Of a DNA stretch of 64,000 bases, positions 17,010 to 25,994 are shown in pieces (positions within the stretch are counted from its first letter, which is position 1; the number at the start of each line of letters is the position of its first letter). The DNA is from Mesorhizobium sp. M1E.F.Ca.ET.045.02.1.1 (GTDB lineage Bacteria; Pseudomonadota; Alphaproteobacteria; Rhizobiales; Rhizobiaceae): positions 6,896,501 through 6,960,500 of the forward strand of contig NZ_CP034447.1 in the NCBI RefSeq assembly GCF_003952485.1, in the 5' to 3' direction. Under the pieces are notes generated by a model. That model was not told the origin of the DNA. It searched no databases and saw nothing but the letters and a program-made list of their open reading frames with translations. The translations under genes were made by a program, and so were the position numbers.

Positions 17010-18407
17010 ATGCAATATGTGAGTACCCGCGGGGATGCGCCCGTGCTTGGATTTTCCGACGCGGTGCTGGCCGGGCTGGCGCGCGACGGCGGGCTTTACG
17101 TGCCGCGCGAATGGCCGCAGTTTTCGGCCGCCGACATCCGCGCCATGCGCGGCCTTGCCTATCCCGACCTTGCCATTCGCGTCCTGACGCCGTTCCTCGG
17201 CGGCGAGATCGCGGCACCCGTCTTCGAAAAGCTGGTGCGCGAAGCCTATGCGACTTTCCGCCATGAGGCGGTGTGCCCGCTGGTGCAAACCGGCGCAAAC
17301 ACCTTCGTCCTCGAGCTCTTCCACGGCCCGACGCTCGCCTTCAAGGACGTGGCGATGCAGCTGCTGGCGCGGCTGATGGACCATGTGCTCGCCGAGCGTG
17401 GCCAGCGCGCGACCATCGTCGGCGCCACCTCCGGCGACACCGGCGGCGCGGCAATAGATGCTTTCGCCGGCCGCGACCGCACCGACATCTTCATCCTTTT
17501 CCCCAACGGCAAGGTCTCGCCGGTGCAGCAGCGGCAAATGACGACGTCGGCTGCTGCGAACGTCCATGCACTGTCGATCGAAGGCAATTTCGACGATTGC
17601 CAGGGCCTGGTGAAGGACATGTTCAACGACCACGGCTTCCGCGACAGGGTGTCGCTGTCGGGCGTGAACTCGATCAACTGGGCCCGCATCATGGCCCAGA
17701 TCGTCTACTATTTCTCCTCGGCGCTGTCGCTCGGCGCGCCCGACCGGCCAGTGTCCTTCACCGTGCCGACCGGCAATTTCGGCGACATTTTCGCAGGCTA
17801 CGCCGCCAAGCGCATGGGGCTGCCGGTCGAGCGGCTGATTATCGCCACCAACGACAACGACATCCTGGCGCGCACATTATCGAGCGGCGAATACCGCACC
17901 AAGGGCGTGTTCGCCACCACCTCGCCGTCGATGGATATCCAGGTGTCGTCGAACTTCGAGCGCCTGCTGTTCGAGGCCGCGGGCCGCGATGCCGCGACGG
18001 TCAGGCGCTACATGAACGGGCTGAAGCAGTCCGGTGCCTTCACCATCGAGGCGGACGAAATGACGCGGATCCGCGCCGAGTTCGACGCCGGCCGCGCCAG
18101 CGTCGACGAGGTCGCCGCAACCATCCGTTCGACGCTTGAAGCGAGCAGCTACCTGCTCGATCCGCACACCGCCGCCGCCGTGCATGTAGCGGCGGCCCAC
18201 GCGTCGGGCGCCGTCCCCATGGTGGTGCTCGGCACCGCGCATCCGGCGAAATTTCCCGCGGCGGTCGAGGCCGCCAGCGGCATTGCCCCAGCCCTGCCCG
18301 CATGGCTAGGCGGCTTGATGACAGCCGACGAAAAATACACGATACTTCCATCTGAGCTAAAAATGGTGGAAGATTACGTGAGCCGCCACACGCGGGCGGC
18401 CCGTTAG
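17010..18407 (+). CDS. thrC: Threonine synthase
   Basis: 465 residues from the ATG at 17010. The enzyme converts O-phosphohomoserine to threonine. The PLP lysine is in GPTLAFKDVAMQ (K112), the phosphate-binding loop is GATSGDTGGAAIDAF, and FTVPTGNFGDIFAGY is another family signature. The N-terminal MQYVSTRGDAPVLGFSDAVL is the usual start of ThrC. An M16 peptidase follows 14 bp later, then a GNAT protein and a GGDEF/EAL gene, so they may be cotranscribed. The partner thrB is at 27237-28199. Confidence 0.96.
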   Translation: MQYVSTRGDAPVLGFSDAVLAGLARDGGLYVPREWPQFSAADIRAMRGLAYPDLAIRVLTPFLGGEIAAPVFEKLVREAYATFRHEAVCPLVQTGANTFVLELFHGPTLAFKDVAMQLLARLMDHVLAERGQRATIVGATSGDTGGAAIDAFAGRDRTDIFILFPNGKVSPVQQRQMTTSAAANVHALSIEGNFDDCQGLVKDMFNDHGFRDRVSLSGVNSINWARIMAQIVYYFSSALSLGAPDRPVSFTVPTGNFGDIFAGYAAKRMGLPVERLIIATNDNDILARTLSSGEYRTKGVFATTSPSMDIQVSSNFERLLFEAAGRDAATVRRYMNGLKQSGAFTIEADEMTRIRAEFDAGRASVDEVAATIRSTLEASSYLLDPHTAAAVHVAAAHASGAVPMVVLGTAHPAKFPAAVEAASGIAPALPAWLGGLMTADEKYTILPSELKMVEDYVSRHTRAAR

Positions 18408-18421
18408 GGAGTAGTTGCCAT

Positions 18422-19714
18422 ATGGGTGTTGAGGTAAGCCGTCTGTCGAACGGCCTGACAGTCGCCACCGAAACCCTTCCAAGCCTCGAATCTGTTGCCC
18501 TTGGCGCCTGGGTGAAGTCGGGCGCCCGCAATGAACGCGACGAAGAGCATGGCATGGCCCATCTGCTCGAGCATATGGCGTTCAAGGGAACGAAGCGGCG
18601 CAGTGCCTTCCAGATCGCCTCGGAAATCGAGAATGTCGGCGGCGAGATCAACGCCGCGACCAGTGTCGAGACGACCTCCTATTATGCCAGGGTGCTCTCC
18701 GGCGACGTGCCGCTGGCGGTCGATATCCTGGCCGACATCCTGCAGGAGTCCGAATTCGATCCGGAGGAGCTGGAGCGCGAGCAGCATGTGATCCTGCAGG
18801 AGATCGGCGCCGCGCACGACACGCCCGACGACATCGTCTTCGACCGCTTCACCGAAACCGCCTTCCGCCACCAGACGATCGGCCGCTCGATCCTCGGCAC
18901 GCCAGAGACGGTCAAATCCTTCACCTCCAGGCAACTGCACGATTTCATCGAGCGCCAATACGGCGCCGAGCGCATGGTGATCGTGGCCGCCGGCGACATC
19001 AAGCATGACAATTTCGTGCGCGAGGTCGAAAAGCAGCTCGGCGGCTTCCGCGCCAAGGCCGTGAGCAACATTCCGCAATACGCGCAATATGTCGGCGGCG
19101 ACTTCCGCGAGGACCGCGACCTGATGGACGCGCAGATCGTGCTCGGCTTCGAGGGCCGCGCCTACCATGTGCGCGACTTCTACGCCTCGCAGGTGCTGTC
19201 GATGATCCTTGGCGGCGGCATGTCGTCGAGGCTGTTCCAGGAGGTGCGCGAGAAACGCGGCCTGTGCTATTCGGTCTATGCCTTCCACTGGGGATTTTCC
19301 GACACCGGCATTTTCGGCGTGCATGCCGCGACCGGTCAGAGCGATATCGCCAAGCTGGTGCCAGTCATCATCGACGAGCTGCAGAAGGCCGGCGAGAGCA
19401 TACAGCAGGATGAGCTCGACCGGGCGCGCGCGCAATATCGGGCCGGCCTCATCATGTCGGCCGAAAGCCCGGCAAGCCGCGCCTCGCAGATCGCCAGGCA
19501 GTTGCTCCTGTTCGGGCGGCCGATCGCCAAGGAGGAGTTGATGGAACGGCTGGCGGCGCTGACCGTCGACCGGCTGACCGACCTCTCGTCGCGGCTGTTC
19601 TCGACCAAGCCGACGCTGACGGCGGTCGGCCCCGTGGGCACGCTGGCGCCCTATGAGACGATCCTCGATTCACTTTCGGGTCCGCAGACAACGGCCCGCA
19701 AGCTCGCCGTCTAA
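18422..19714 (+). CDS. M16-family zinc metallopeptidase (processing-peptidase-like)
   Basis: 430 residues. The inverted zinc motif HLLEH is at residues 47-51 with the further acidic ligand in EREQHVILQEIG near 120-130. A second half from about 215 carries the inactive M16 repeat (GGGMSSRLFQEVREKRGLCY). This size and pattern match the bacterial homologues of mitochondrial processing peptidase beta, commonly found after thrC in Rhizobiales. It is probably cytoplasmic since no signal peptide is visible; the peptide substrate is unknown. Confidence 0.92.
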   Translation: MGVEVSRLSNGLTVATETLPSLESVALGAWVKSGARNERDEEHGMAHLLEHMAFKGTKRRSAFQIASEIENVGGEINAATSVETTSYYARVLSGDVPLAVDILADILQESEFDPEELEREQHVILQEIGAAHDTPDDIVFDRFTETAFRHQTIGRSILGTPETVKSFTSRQLHDFIERQYGAERMVIVAAGDIKHDNFVREVEKQLGGFRAKAVSNIPQYAQYVGGDFREDRDLMDAQIVLGFEGRAYHVRDFYASQVLSMILGGGMSSRLFQEVREKRGLCYSVYAFHWGFSDTGIFGVHAATGQSDIAKLVPVIIDELQKAGESIQQDELDRARAQYRAGLIMSAESPASRASQIARQLLLFGRPIAKEELMERLAALTVDRLTDLSSRLFSTKPTLTAVGPVGTLAPYETILDSLSGPQTTARKLAV

Positions 19715-19729
19715 ATTTCGTCACGCGCC

Positions 19730-20326
19730 ATGTTCGCGCTCCCTTTCTTTCGCCGCGACCTGCCGGCACTGAAGGGTGACAAGGTCACGCTGCGCGTGCC
19801 GCTGACCAACGACTACCGTGAGTGGTCGACGCTGCGCGGCGAAAGCCGCGCCTTCCTGGAGCCATGGGAGCCGCGCTGGCAGCCTGACGAGCTCGACCGC
19901 ACCGCCTGGCGGCTGCGCATCAGCCGCTACCGCGAGGATTATGCGCAAGGTACGGCAATCGCCTTCTTCATCTTCGAGAAGTCGAGCGGCAAGCTTGCCG
20001 GCGGCATCACGCTCGGCAACATCCGCCACGGCGTCGCGCAAAGCGGCCATATCGGCTACTGGATCGGCGAGCGTTTCGGCGGCCGCGGGCTGATGACCGA
20101 CGCGGTCAAGGTGGTGTCCCGATTTGCCTTCGATACGCTGAGGTTGCACCGGATCGAGGCTGCCTGTATTCCCGACAACGCCCGGTCGATCCGCGTGCTT
20201 GAAAAAGCCGGATTCCGGCGCGAAGGACTGCTGCGATCCTATCTCAGGATCAATGGCATCTGGCAGGATCACTACCTCTACGCCCGGATCGCGGACGATC
20301 CGCCGGGTGATGGAACGAAGGGCTGA
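19730..20326 (+). CDS. GNAT acetyltransferase, RimJ/RimL type
   Basis: 198 residues. The N-terminal part KVTLRVPLTNDYREWSTLRG and the central IGYWIGERFGGRGLMTDAVK (acetyl-CoA pyrophosphate loop) and HRIEAACIPDNARSIRVLEK are standard RimJ/RimL features. Family members acetylate N-termini of ribosomal proteins or small substrates; the target is not predictable here. The gene sits 15 bp after the M16 peptidase and three bases before the next gene. Confidence 0.88.
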   Translation: MFALPFFRRDLPALKGDKVTLRVPLTNDYREWSTLRGESRAFLEPWEPRWQPDELDRTAWRLRISRYREDYAQGTAIAFFIFEKSSGKLAGGITLGNIRHGVAQSGHIGYWIGERFGGRGLMTDAVKVVSRFAFDTLRLHRIEAACIPDNARSIRVLEKAGFRREGLLRSYLRINGIWQDHYLYARIADDPPGDGTKG

Positions 20327-20329
20327 TAT

Positions 20330-23218
20330 GTGACGAATTTTTCGCGAATCGCGTCGCTGTTCGCCCTCATCCTGGCGGTTATCGTCACGCTCTCGGCAGC
20401 CGCGCCCGCGCTTGCCGTCGAGCCGATCAAGATCGCCCGCGACGACAAGGCGCTCGACCTTTCGGGCGCCGTCGAGATCTACCGGAACCAGGGCGAGAAT
20501 TTTCAGGTCTCGACCGCGCCCGGCCCCGACGGCATCGTGCGGCGCATCGAGGTCGAAGCCAACGACGCGCGTTCGACCGGCGACTGGGCGGTGTTCGCGC
20601 TCGCCAACACCACCGACCAGCAGCTCGACCGGCTGATCGTCGCGCCGCATTTCCGCCTGGTGAACTCCGGCATCTTCTGGCCGGATCTCGGCTCGACCCG
20701 CATCGCTGCGATCACGCCCAGCGAAGGCTTCGCGCTCGACCGCCAGACCAGCCCCGACGCCGACGTCTTCCGGGTGACGCTGAACCCCGGGACGGTCGTC
20801 ACCTTCATCGCCGAGCTCGCCTCGCCCAAGCTGCCGCAGGTCTATCTATGGGATCCCGAATCCTACAAGGACTCGGTCAATTCCTACACGCTGTTCCGCG
20901 GCATCGTCATCGGCATTGCCGGGCTTCTGGCGCTGTTCCTGACCATCCTGTTCGTGGTCAAGGGGACCTCGATGTTCCCGGCGACCGCCGCGCTCGCCTG
21001 GGCGGTGCTCGCCTATATCTGCGTCGATTTCGGCTTCCTCAACAAGATCATCGAAATCTCGCCCGGCAACGAGCAGATGTGGCGGGCCGGCACCGAGGTG
21101 GCTTTGGCCGCGACCTTCGTGGTGTTCCTGTTCGCCTATCTCAACCTCAACCGATGGCACGGCCATTTCAGCTATGGCGCGCTGGTCTGGATCCTCGGGC
21201 TGCTGCTCATCGCAGGCGTGGCAATCGTCGATCCGGCCGTCGCCGCCGGCATCGCCCGCATCTCCTTTGCCGCCACCGCGCTCACCGGGCTCGGTCTCAT
21301 CATCTTCCTCGGTATTCGTGGTTATGACCGCGCGATCATGCTGGTGCCGAGCTGGGTCATGGTGCTCTTATGGCTATGCGGCTCATGGATGGCGATCACC
21401 GGCATGCTGGACAACGACATCGCCCAGCCGGCGCTGGGCGGCGGCCTGATCCTGATCATCCTGCTCATCGGCTTCACCGTCATGCAGCACGCCTTTGCCG
21501 GTGGCGCGCTGCACCAGGGCCTGTTCTCCGACCTCGAGCGACAGGCGCTCGCCGTCGCCGGATCGGGCGACATCGTGTGGGACTGGGACGTGCTGCGCGA
21601 TCGCGTGGTGACCAAGCCGGATGTCAGCCTGCAGCTTGGCCTTGCCCCCAACAGCCTCGGCGGCGCTGCCCGCAACTGGCTGCCGGTTTTGCATGCCGAC
21701 GACCGCGACACGTTCCGCACCACGCTCGACGTGGTGCTGGAACATCGACGTGGCCGGGTGGCGCAGAATTTCCGCCTGCGCGGCGCCGACAGCCACTATC
21801 ACTGGTTTTCGCTGAGGGCGCGCCCGGTGATCGGATCGGACGGCGAGGTGATCCGCTGCGTCGGCACGATGGTCGACGTGACCGAGCAGAAGAAGTCCGA
21901 GGAGAGGCTGCTGCACGACGCCGTGCACGACAATTTGACCGGCCTGCCGAACCGCGAGCTGTTCATGAACCGGCTGGAGGCGGTCATCTCGATCGCCCGC
22001 ACCGAGGACAAGGTGCGCCCGACCGTCTTCGTCATCGACATCGACCGCTTCAAGCAGGTCAATGACGGCCTCGGCATCTCGGCCGGCGACACCATTCTTC
22101 TCACCATTGCGCGCCGGCTGCACCGTTTGCTGAAGCCGAAGGATTCGCTGTCGCGCTTTGCCGGCGACCAGTTCGCGCTGATGCTGCTCTCCGAGCAGGA
22201 ACCGGCCCGCATCGCCGCGATGGCGGACGCCATCAAGCATGCGATCAACAACCCGATCACCTTCGCCAAGCGCGAGATCGTGCTCACCGCCTCGATCGGC
22301 CTGATCACCTGGACGACGGCGCCGACCTCGTCCGAGGACATGGTCAAGGACGCCGAGCTTGCCATGCACCAGGCCAAACGCTTCGGCGGCGATAGAATCG
22401 AGCCGTTCCGGCCGGCCTTCCGCACCGTGGGCACCGACCGGCTGCAGTTCGAATCCGATCTTCGCCGCGCCATCGAGCGGCGCGAATTCACCCTTGCCTA
22501 CCAGCCGATCGTGCGGCTGGAGGACGGCAGCGTCGCCGGCTTCGAGGCGTTGCTGCGCTGGGATCATCCGCGGCGCGGCATGATCCCGCCGGCCGATTTC
22601 ATCCCGGTGGCCGAGAATTGCGGACTGATCGTTCAACTCGGGCTGTTTGCCATGCAGCAGGCGGCCGAGGACCTGGCGACCTGGCAGAAGCAGATCGGCG
22701 ACGCGCCGCTGTCGGTCTCTGTAAACCTTTCCAGCCGGCAGCTCATCCGCCGCGACCTCGTCAGCGACGTCCGCTCCGTCATCGCGCGCGCCAATTTGAA
22801 GCCGCGCTGCTTCCGGCTGGAGCTCACCGAATCGCTGGTGATGGACAATCCCGAGCAGACCGCGCATGTGCTGACCAAGCTGAAACAGCTCGGTATCGGA
22901 CTGTCGCTCGACGATTTCGGCACCGGCTATTCGTCGCTCTCCTATCTGACGCGCTTCCCCTTCGACACGATCAAGATCGACAGGAGCTTCGTCGACGACG
23001 CGACGCCAAAACGGGCGGTGCTGCTCAAATCCATGGTCAATATGGCGCATGAGCTCGGCTTGTCGGTCGTTGCCGAAGGCATCTCCGACGAAAGCGACGC
23101 GCTGGAGCTGCGTCAGATGGGCTGCGAATACGTCCAGAGCTTCATGTTCGGCGCGCCGATGCCCGGCGACCAGGTGCTGAAGACGCTGAGGGAGCAGTAC
23201 CCGCTAACGCAGGCCTAG
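20330..23218 (+). CDS. Membrane sensor with PAS, degenerate GGDEF and intact EAL domains
   Basis: 962 residues, GTG start at 20330, three bases after the GNAT stop. A signal or anchor at 1-29 precedes a periplasmic region to about 185, then about six to seven membrane helices to about 390 (7TMR-DISM-like layout), a PAS domain near 410-520 (DIVWDWDVLRDRVVTKPDVS), a GGDEF domain near 530-690 and an EAL domain near 700-950. The GGDEF signature reads FAGDQF (near residue 609), so cyclase activity is doubtful. EAL retains FEALLRWDHP, LSLDDFGTGYSSL and VVAEGI, so c-di-GMP hydrolysis is plausible. Confidence 0.92.
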   Translation: MTNFSRIASLFALILAVIVTLSAAAPALAVEPIKIARDDKALDLSGAVEIYRNQGENFQVSTAPGPDGIVRRIEVEANDARSTGDWAVFALANTTDQQLDRLIVAPHFRLVNSGIFWPDLGSTRIAAITPSEGFALDRQTSPDADVFRVTLNPGTVVTFIAELASPKLPQVYLWDPESYKDSVNSYTLFRGIVIGIAGLLALFLTILFVVKGTSMFPATAALAWAVLAYICVDFGFLNKIIEISPGNEQMWRAGTEVALAATFVVFLFAYLNLNRWHGHFSYGALVWILGLLLIAGVAIVDPAVAAGIARISFAATALTGLGLIIFLGIRGYDRAIMLVPSWVMVLLWLCGSWMAITGMLDNDIAQPALGGGLILIILLIGFTVMQHAFAGGALHQGLFSDLERQALAVAGSGDIVWDWDVLRDRVVTKPDVSLQLGLAPNSLGGAARNWLPVLHADDRDTFRTTLDVVLEHRRGRVAQNFRLRGADSHYHWFSLRARPVIGSDGEVIRCVGTMVDVTEQKKSEERLLHDAVHDNLTGLPNRELFMNRLEAVISIARTEDKVRPTVFVIDIDRFKQVNDGLGISAGDTILLTIARRLHRLLKPKDSLSRFAGDQFALMLLSEQEPARIAAMADAIKHAINNPITFAKREIVLTASIGLITWTTAPTSSEDMVKDAELAMHQAKRFGGDRIEPFRPAFRTVGTDRLQFESDLRRAIERREFTLAYQPIVRLEDGSVAGFEALLRWDHPRRGMIPPADFIPVAENCGLIVQLGLFAMQQAAEDLATWQKQIGDAPLSVSVNLSSRQLIRRDLVSDVRSVIARANLKPRCFRLELTESLVMDNPEQTAHVLTKLKQLGIGLSLDDFGTGYSSLSYLTRFPFDTIKIDRSFVDDATPKRAVLLKSMVNMAHELGLSVVAEGISDESDALELRQMGCEYVQSFMFGAPMPGDQVLKTLREQYPLTQA

Positions 23219-23236
23219 AGCCCGTTTGGAAACTCT

Positions 23237-23277
23237 ACTCCTGCGGCCATCTGATGGCGCTTTCTGCGCTTCCGGTA
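23237..23277. repeat. 41-bp intergenic repeat, copy 2
   Basis: 36 of 41 bases match the copy at 16085-16125. This copy has the perfect palindrome GCCATC-T-GATGGC in its middle. It lies between convergent genes. Confidence 0.6.
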
Positions 23278-23300
23278 CTCATTCTCGAAAGCACCATCTG

Positions 23301-23316
23301 ACTCGCATTAGCGAGT
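23301..23316. terminator. Short hairpin between convergent genes
   Basis: ACTCGC-ATTA-GCGAGT forms a 6-bp stem between the GGDEF/EAL gene and yqgE. No T-run follows, so the terminator role is weak. Confidence 0.3.
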
Positions 23317-23349
23317 GTCGAAACGGCCTCTGGATGTTTTGCGTGACGC

Positions 23350-23958
23350 TCAGGCGTGGCCGGCGGCGGCGCTGAGATGGGCGAGATCGATGCCGATCGC
23401 GGCAAGGATGCGGTCGTACTTGCGCTCGATATCGGCGTCGAACAGAAGTTCCTGCGTAGCCGGACAGGTCAGCCAGCCATTTTCCGCGATCTCGCTTTCG
23501 AGCTGGCCGGCGCCCCAGCCGGAATAGCCGAGCGCCATCAGCGCGTGACGCGGCCCGCGCCCCGTGGAGATGGCGCGCAGAATGTCGACCGTGGCGGTCA
23601 GGCAGATGTCGTCGGAGACGTTGAGCGAGGATTCCACGCGATAGTCGCCGGAGTGAAGCACGAAGCCGCGGCTGCGATCGACCGGCCCGCCATTGCGCAC
23701 GACGAAGTCGCGGGCATGCGCCGGCAGGCGGATCGCCTCCTGCTCGTTCATGATGCCGAGCTGCACCAGGAGGTCCGGGAACAGCATCTGCTGCGTCTGG
23801 TTGATGATCAGGCCCATCGCACCCTCGTCGCTGTGGGCGCAGACATAGATCACCGAGCGCGTGAAGCGGTCGTCCTTCATGCCGGGCATGGCAATCAGGA
23901 ACTGATCATCGAGAAAGCCGCGCCCGGCGGCACTCTTTTTGTGGCGCAACAAGTCCAT
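23350..23958 (-). CDS. YqgE/AlgH (DUF179) family protein
   Basis: 202 residues. The family hallmarks are present: [19 protein letters not shown] at the N-terminus, then [35 protein letters not shown] and [20 protein letters not shown]. YqgE proteins are conserved in proteobacteria, but their biochemical role remains unclear; AlgH was first linked to alginate regulation. Length is usual. It is divergently placed from the following gene. Confidence 0.93.
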   Translation of the reverse strand: MDLLRHKKSAAGRGFLDDQFLIAMPGMKDDRFTRSVIYVCAHSDEGAMGLIINQTQQMLFPDLLVQLGIMNEQEAIRLPAHARDFVVRNGGPVDRSRGFVLHSGDYRVESSLNVSDDICLTATVDILRAISTGRGPRHALMALGYSGWGAGQLESEIAENGWLTCPATQELLFDADIERKYDRILAAIGIDLAHLSAAAGHA

Positions 23959-24084
23959 GGGTTAAGCGTAACGCGTTTCGGCGGCGCCGAAAAGATGCTG
24001 AGGCTGCCGGATGTCACGCAAATATGATACCGGCAGGACCATGAAATCATTGCGCGGCCAAGAACGGGCGATCAAATCACCGCC

Positions 24085-24891
24085 ATGCGATACCTGAACA
24101 TTGTGGCGCTCGGCGCCGTCATCGGCCTAGGAGCGGGCCTGCCGGCCGAGGCGTCCTCCTCGGCCTGGTACAACAGCGAAGGCGGCAAGGTGCGGCTGGT
24201 GACCAGCGGCAAGCCGGACGAGGCCGGCAAGCTCCACGGCGTGCTCGACATCGCGCTCAAGCCCGGCTGGAAAACCTATTGGCGCGATCCTGGCGATGCC
24301 GGCGTGCCGCCGCAGATCGATGTGTCGGCCAGCACCAACATCGCCGATGCAAGACTGTCGTTTCCGCCGCCGCAGCGCCACGATGACGGCTATGGCAAAT
24401 GGGCCGGCTACGATCGCCCGGTCTCGCTGCCGGTGACCTTCACGGTGGCGGCGCCCGACCAGCCGGCGGCCATCGATGCCAACATCTTCCTCGGCATCTG
24501 CGAGACGATCTGCATTCCGGTGCAGACGCGGCTCAGCGTCGACCCCGCCTCCGATCCGGACAACGCCACGGACACGGCGCTGGTGAAGACGGCGCTTGCA
24601 ACGCTCCCCTCACCGGCGCGGCCTGATTTCGGCATCAGCGTGCTGCCCGGCGACCACGAGACCCTCGTCGTCGAGGCGCAGTCGCCAGGCGATCCGGATT
24701 CCGTCGATTTCTTCATCGCCGGCGAGCGCGATTACATGTTCGGCGCGCCGGTGCGCAGCGAAAAGGACGGCAAGCTCGTCTTCACGGTGCCGATCCTCGA
24801 CCGGCCGTCGGCGACGCCCACGGATGGCGGACTGTACTACACACTGACAAGCGCCGAGGGTTCGGTGGACGGCTTGCTGCCTTTCCCTTGA
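24085..24891 (+). CDS. Secreted DsbD-alpha-like domain protein
   Basis: 268 residues. A signal peptide (IVALGAVIGLGAGLPAEASS) ends near residue 25. The mature part has KPGWKTYWRDPGDAGVPPQI and LGICETICIPVQTRLSVD with a C-x3-C pair near residue 140, the layout of the DsbD N-terminal (DsbD-alpha/ScsB) domain. No membrane DsbD core follows, so this is a stand-alone periplasmic protein. It may pass reducing equivalents to or from Dsb partners. A hairpin repeat separates it from the peroxiredoxin gene. Confidence 0.85.
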   Translation: MRYLNIVALGAVIGLGAGLPAEASSSAWYNSEGGKVRLVTSGKPDEAGKLHGVLDIALKPGWKTYWRDPGDAGVPPQIDVSASTNIADARLSFPPPQRHDDGYGKWAGYDRPVSLPVTFTVAAPDQPAAIDANIFLGICETICIPVQTRLSVDPASDPDNATDTALVKTALATLPSPARPDFGISVLPGDHETLVVEAQSPGDPDSVDFFIAGERDYMFGAPVRSEKDGKLVFTVPILDRPSATPTDGGLYYTLTSAEGSVDGLLPFP

Positions 24892-24910
24892 GCCAGGCCC
24901 TTTTGGAGCC

Positions 24911-24954
24911 GCAATTCCGGACGGAAAACCGCTGCGCACTTTTCCTGGCATTGC
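24911..24954. repeat. GCAATTCC-type hairpin repeat
   Basis: GCAATTCCGGACGGAAAA and TTTTCCTGGCATTGC flank CCGCTGCGCAC. It lies 20 bp after the DsbD-like gene and could terminate it. Confidence 0.7.
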
Positions 24955-25030
24955 TCCGAACGGTTGCGGGAAGCCGTCCAGTCCGATATCGCAGAGATCG
25001 ATCCTTCCCAATCTCCCAAGCGAGGACCCC

Positions 25031-25513
25031 ATGACCATTTCGGTTGGCGAAAAACTGCCCGAAGCGACCTTCAAGGTGATGACCGACGACGGCGCCAAGC
25101 CGATGACCAGCGCCGAAATCTTTGCGGGCAAGAAGGTCGTGCTGTTCGGCGTTCCCGGCGCCTTCACGCCGACTTGCAGCAACAACCACCTGCCGGGCTA
25201 TCTGGAGAACCACGACGCCATCCTGGCGCGTGGCGTCGACACCATCGCGGTCGTCTCGGTCAACGACGTCCATGTGATGGGCGCCTGGGCGCGCTTCACC
25301 GGCGGCGAAGGCAAGATCCTCTTTCTGGCCGACGGCAGCGGCGACTTCGCCAAGTCGGTCGGGCTAGACAACGATCTTTCCGCAAACGGCATGGGTCTGC
25401 GCTCGAAGCGCTTTTCGATGATCGTCGACGACAGCACGGTCAAGGCGATCAATGTCGAAGCCAAGCCGGGCGTCGACGAGAGCGGCGCGGCCAAGATCCT
25501 CGAGCAGCTCTGA
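25031..25513 (+). CDS. Peroxiredoxin (Prx5/AhpE-TSA type)
   Basis: 160 residues. The peroxidatic cysteine is C49 in GVPGAFTPTCSNNHLPGY, the signature of Prx5-type peroxiredoxins. VSVNDVHVMGAWARF and LRSKRFSMIVDD are further family features. It reduces hydrogen peroxide and alkyl hydroperoxides in the cytoplasm, probably with glutathione/glutaredoxin or thioredoxin. The stop overlaps the next start by one base (TGATG), which implies translational coupling. Confidence 0.94.
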   Translation: MTISVGEKLPEATFKVMTDDGAKPMTSAEIFAGKKVVLFGVPGAFTPTCSNNHLPGYLENHDAILARGVDTIAVVSVNDVHVMGAWARFTGGEGKILFLADGSGDFAKSVGLDNDLSANGMGLRSKRFSMIVDDSTVKAINVEAKPGVDESGAAKILEQL

Positions 25514-25989
25514 TGCCCGACATCGTCTGGCGCGCCGTCGCGATCGGCATCGGCGCCACGGTCTTCATGGATGTCTGGGCGATTTTCCTCAACAAGGCGT
25601 TCGGCCTGCCCCGGCCGAATTGGGGTCTGGTCGGCCGCTGGGTCCGGCGCCTGCCCGAGAAGGTTTTCCACGACGACATCGGCAAGGCCGCGCCCTTTGC
25701 GCATGAAAAGGCGCTGGGCTGGGCGTTCCATTATCTCGTCGGCATCCTCTATGGCGTGATCCTGGTGGTGCTCGCGGGAGCCGGCTGGCTGGCGGCGCCG
25801 ACCTTCCTGCCGGCCTTCATCCTCGGCATCGTCACCGTCGGCGCCGGCTGGTTCCTTTTGGCGCCCGGCATGGGCGCCGGATGGGCGGCGTCCAAACTGC
25901 CCAATCCGATGCTGGTGCGCGCGCTCAACCTCGTCTCGCACACGGTGTTCGCGCTCGGCATGTTCTCGACGGCGCTGGCGATCCGCTAG
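25513..25989 (+). CDS. Small membrane protein, DUF2938-like
   Basis: 158 residues with four membrane helices at about 5-25, 75-95, 100-120 and 135-155, and the loop HDDIGKAAPFAHEKALGWAFHY between the first two. The sequence resembles DUF2938 proteins of unknown function. It starts inside the stop of the peroxiredoxin gene, so the two are likely cotranslated. A role linked to peroxide stress is inferred only from this coupling. Confidence 0.78.
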   Translation: MPDIVWRAVAIGIGATVFMDVWAIFLNKAFGLPRPNWGLVGRWVRRLPEKVFHDDIGKAAPFAHEKALGWAFHYLVGILYGVILVVLAGAGWLAAPTFLPAFILGIVTVGAGWFLLAPGMGAGWAASKLPNPMLVRALNLVSHTVFALGMFSTALAIR

Positions 25990-25994
25990 GCGGG

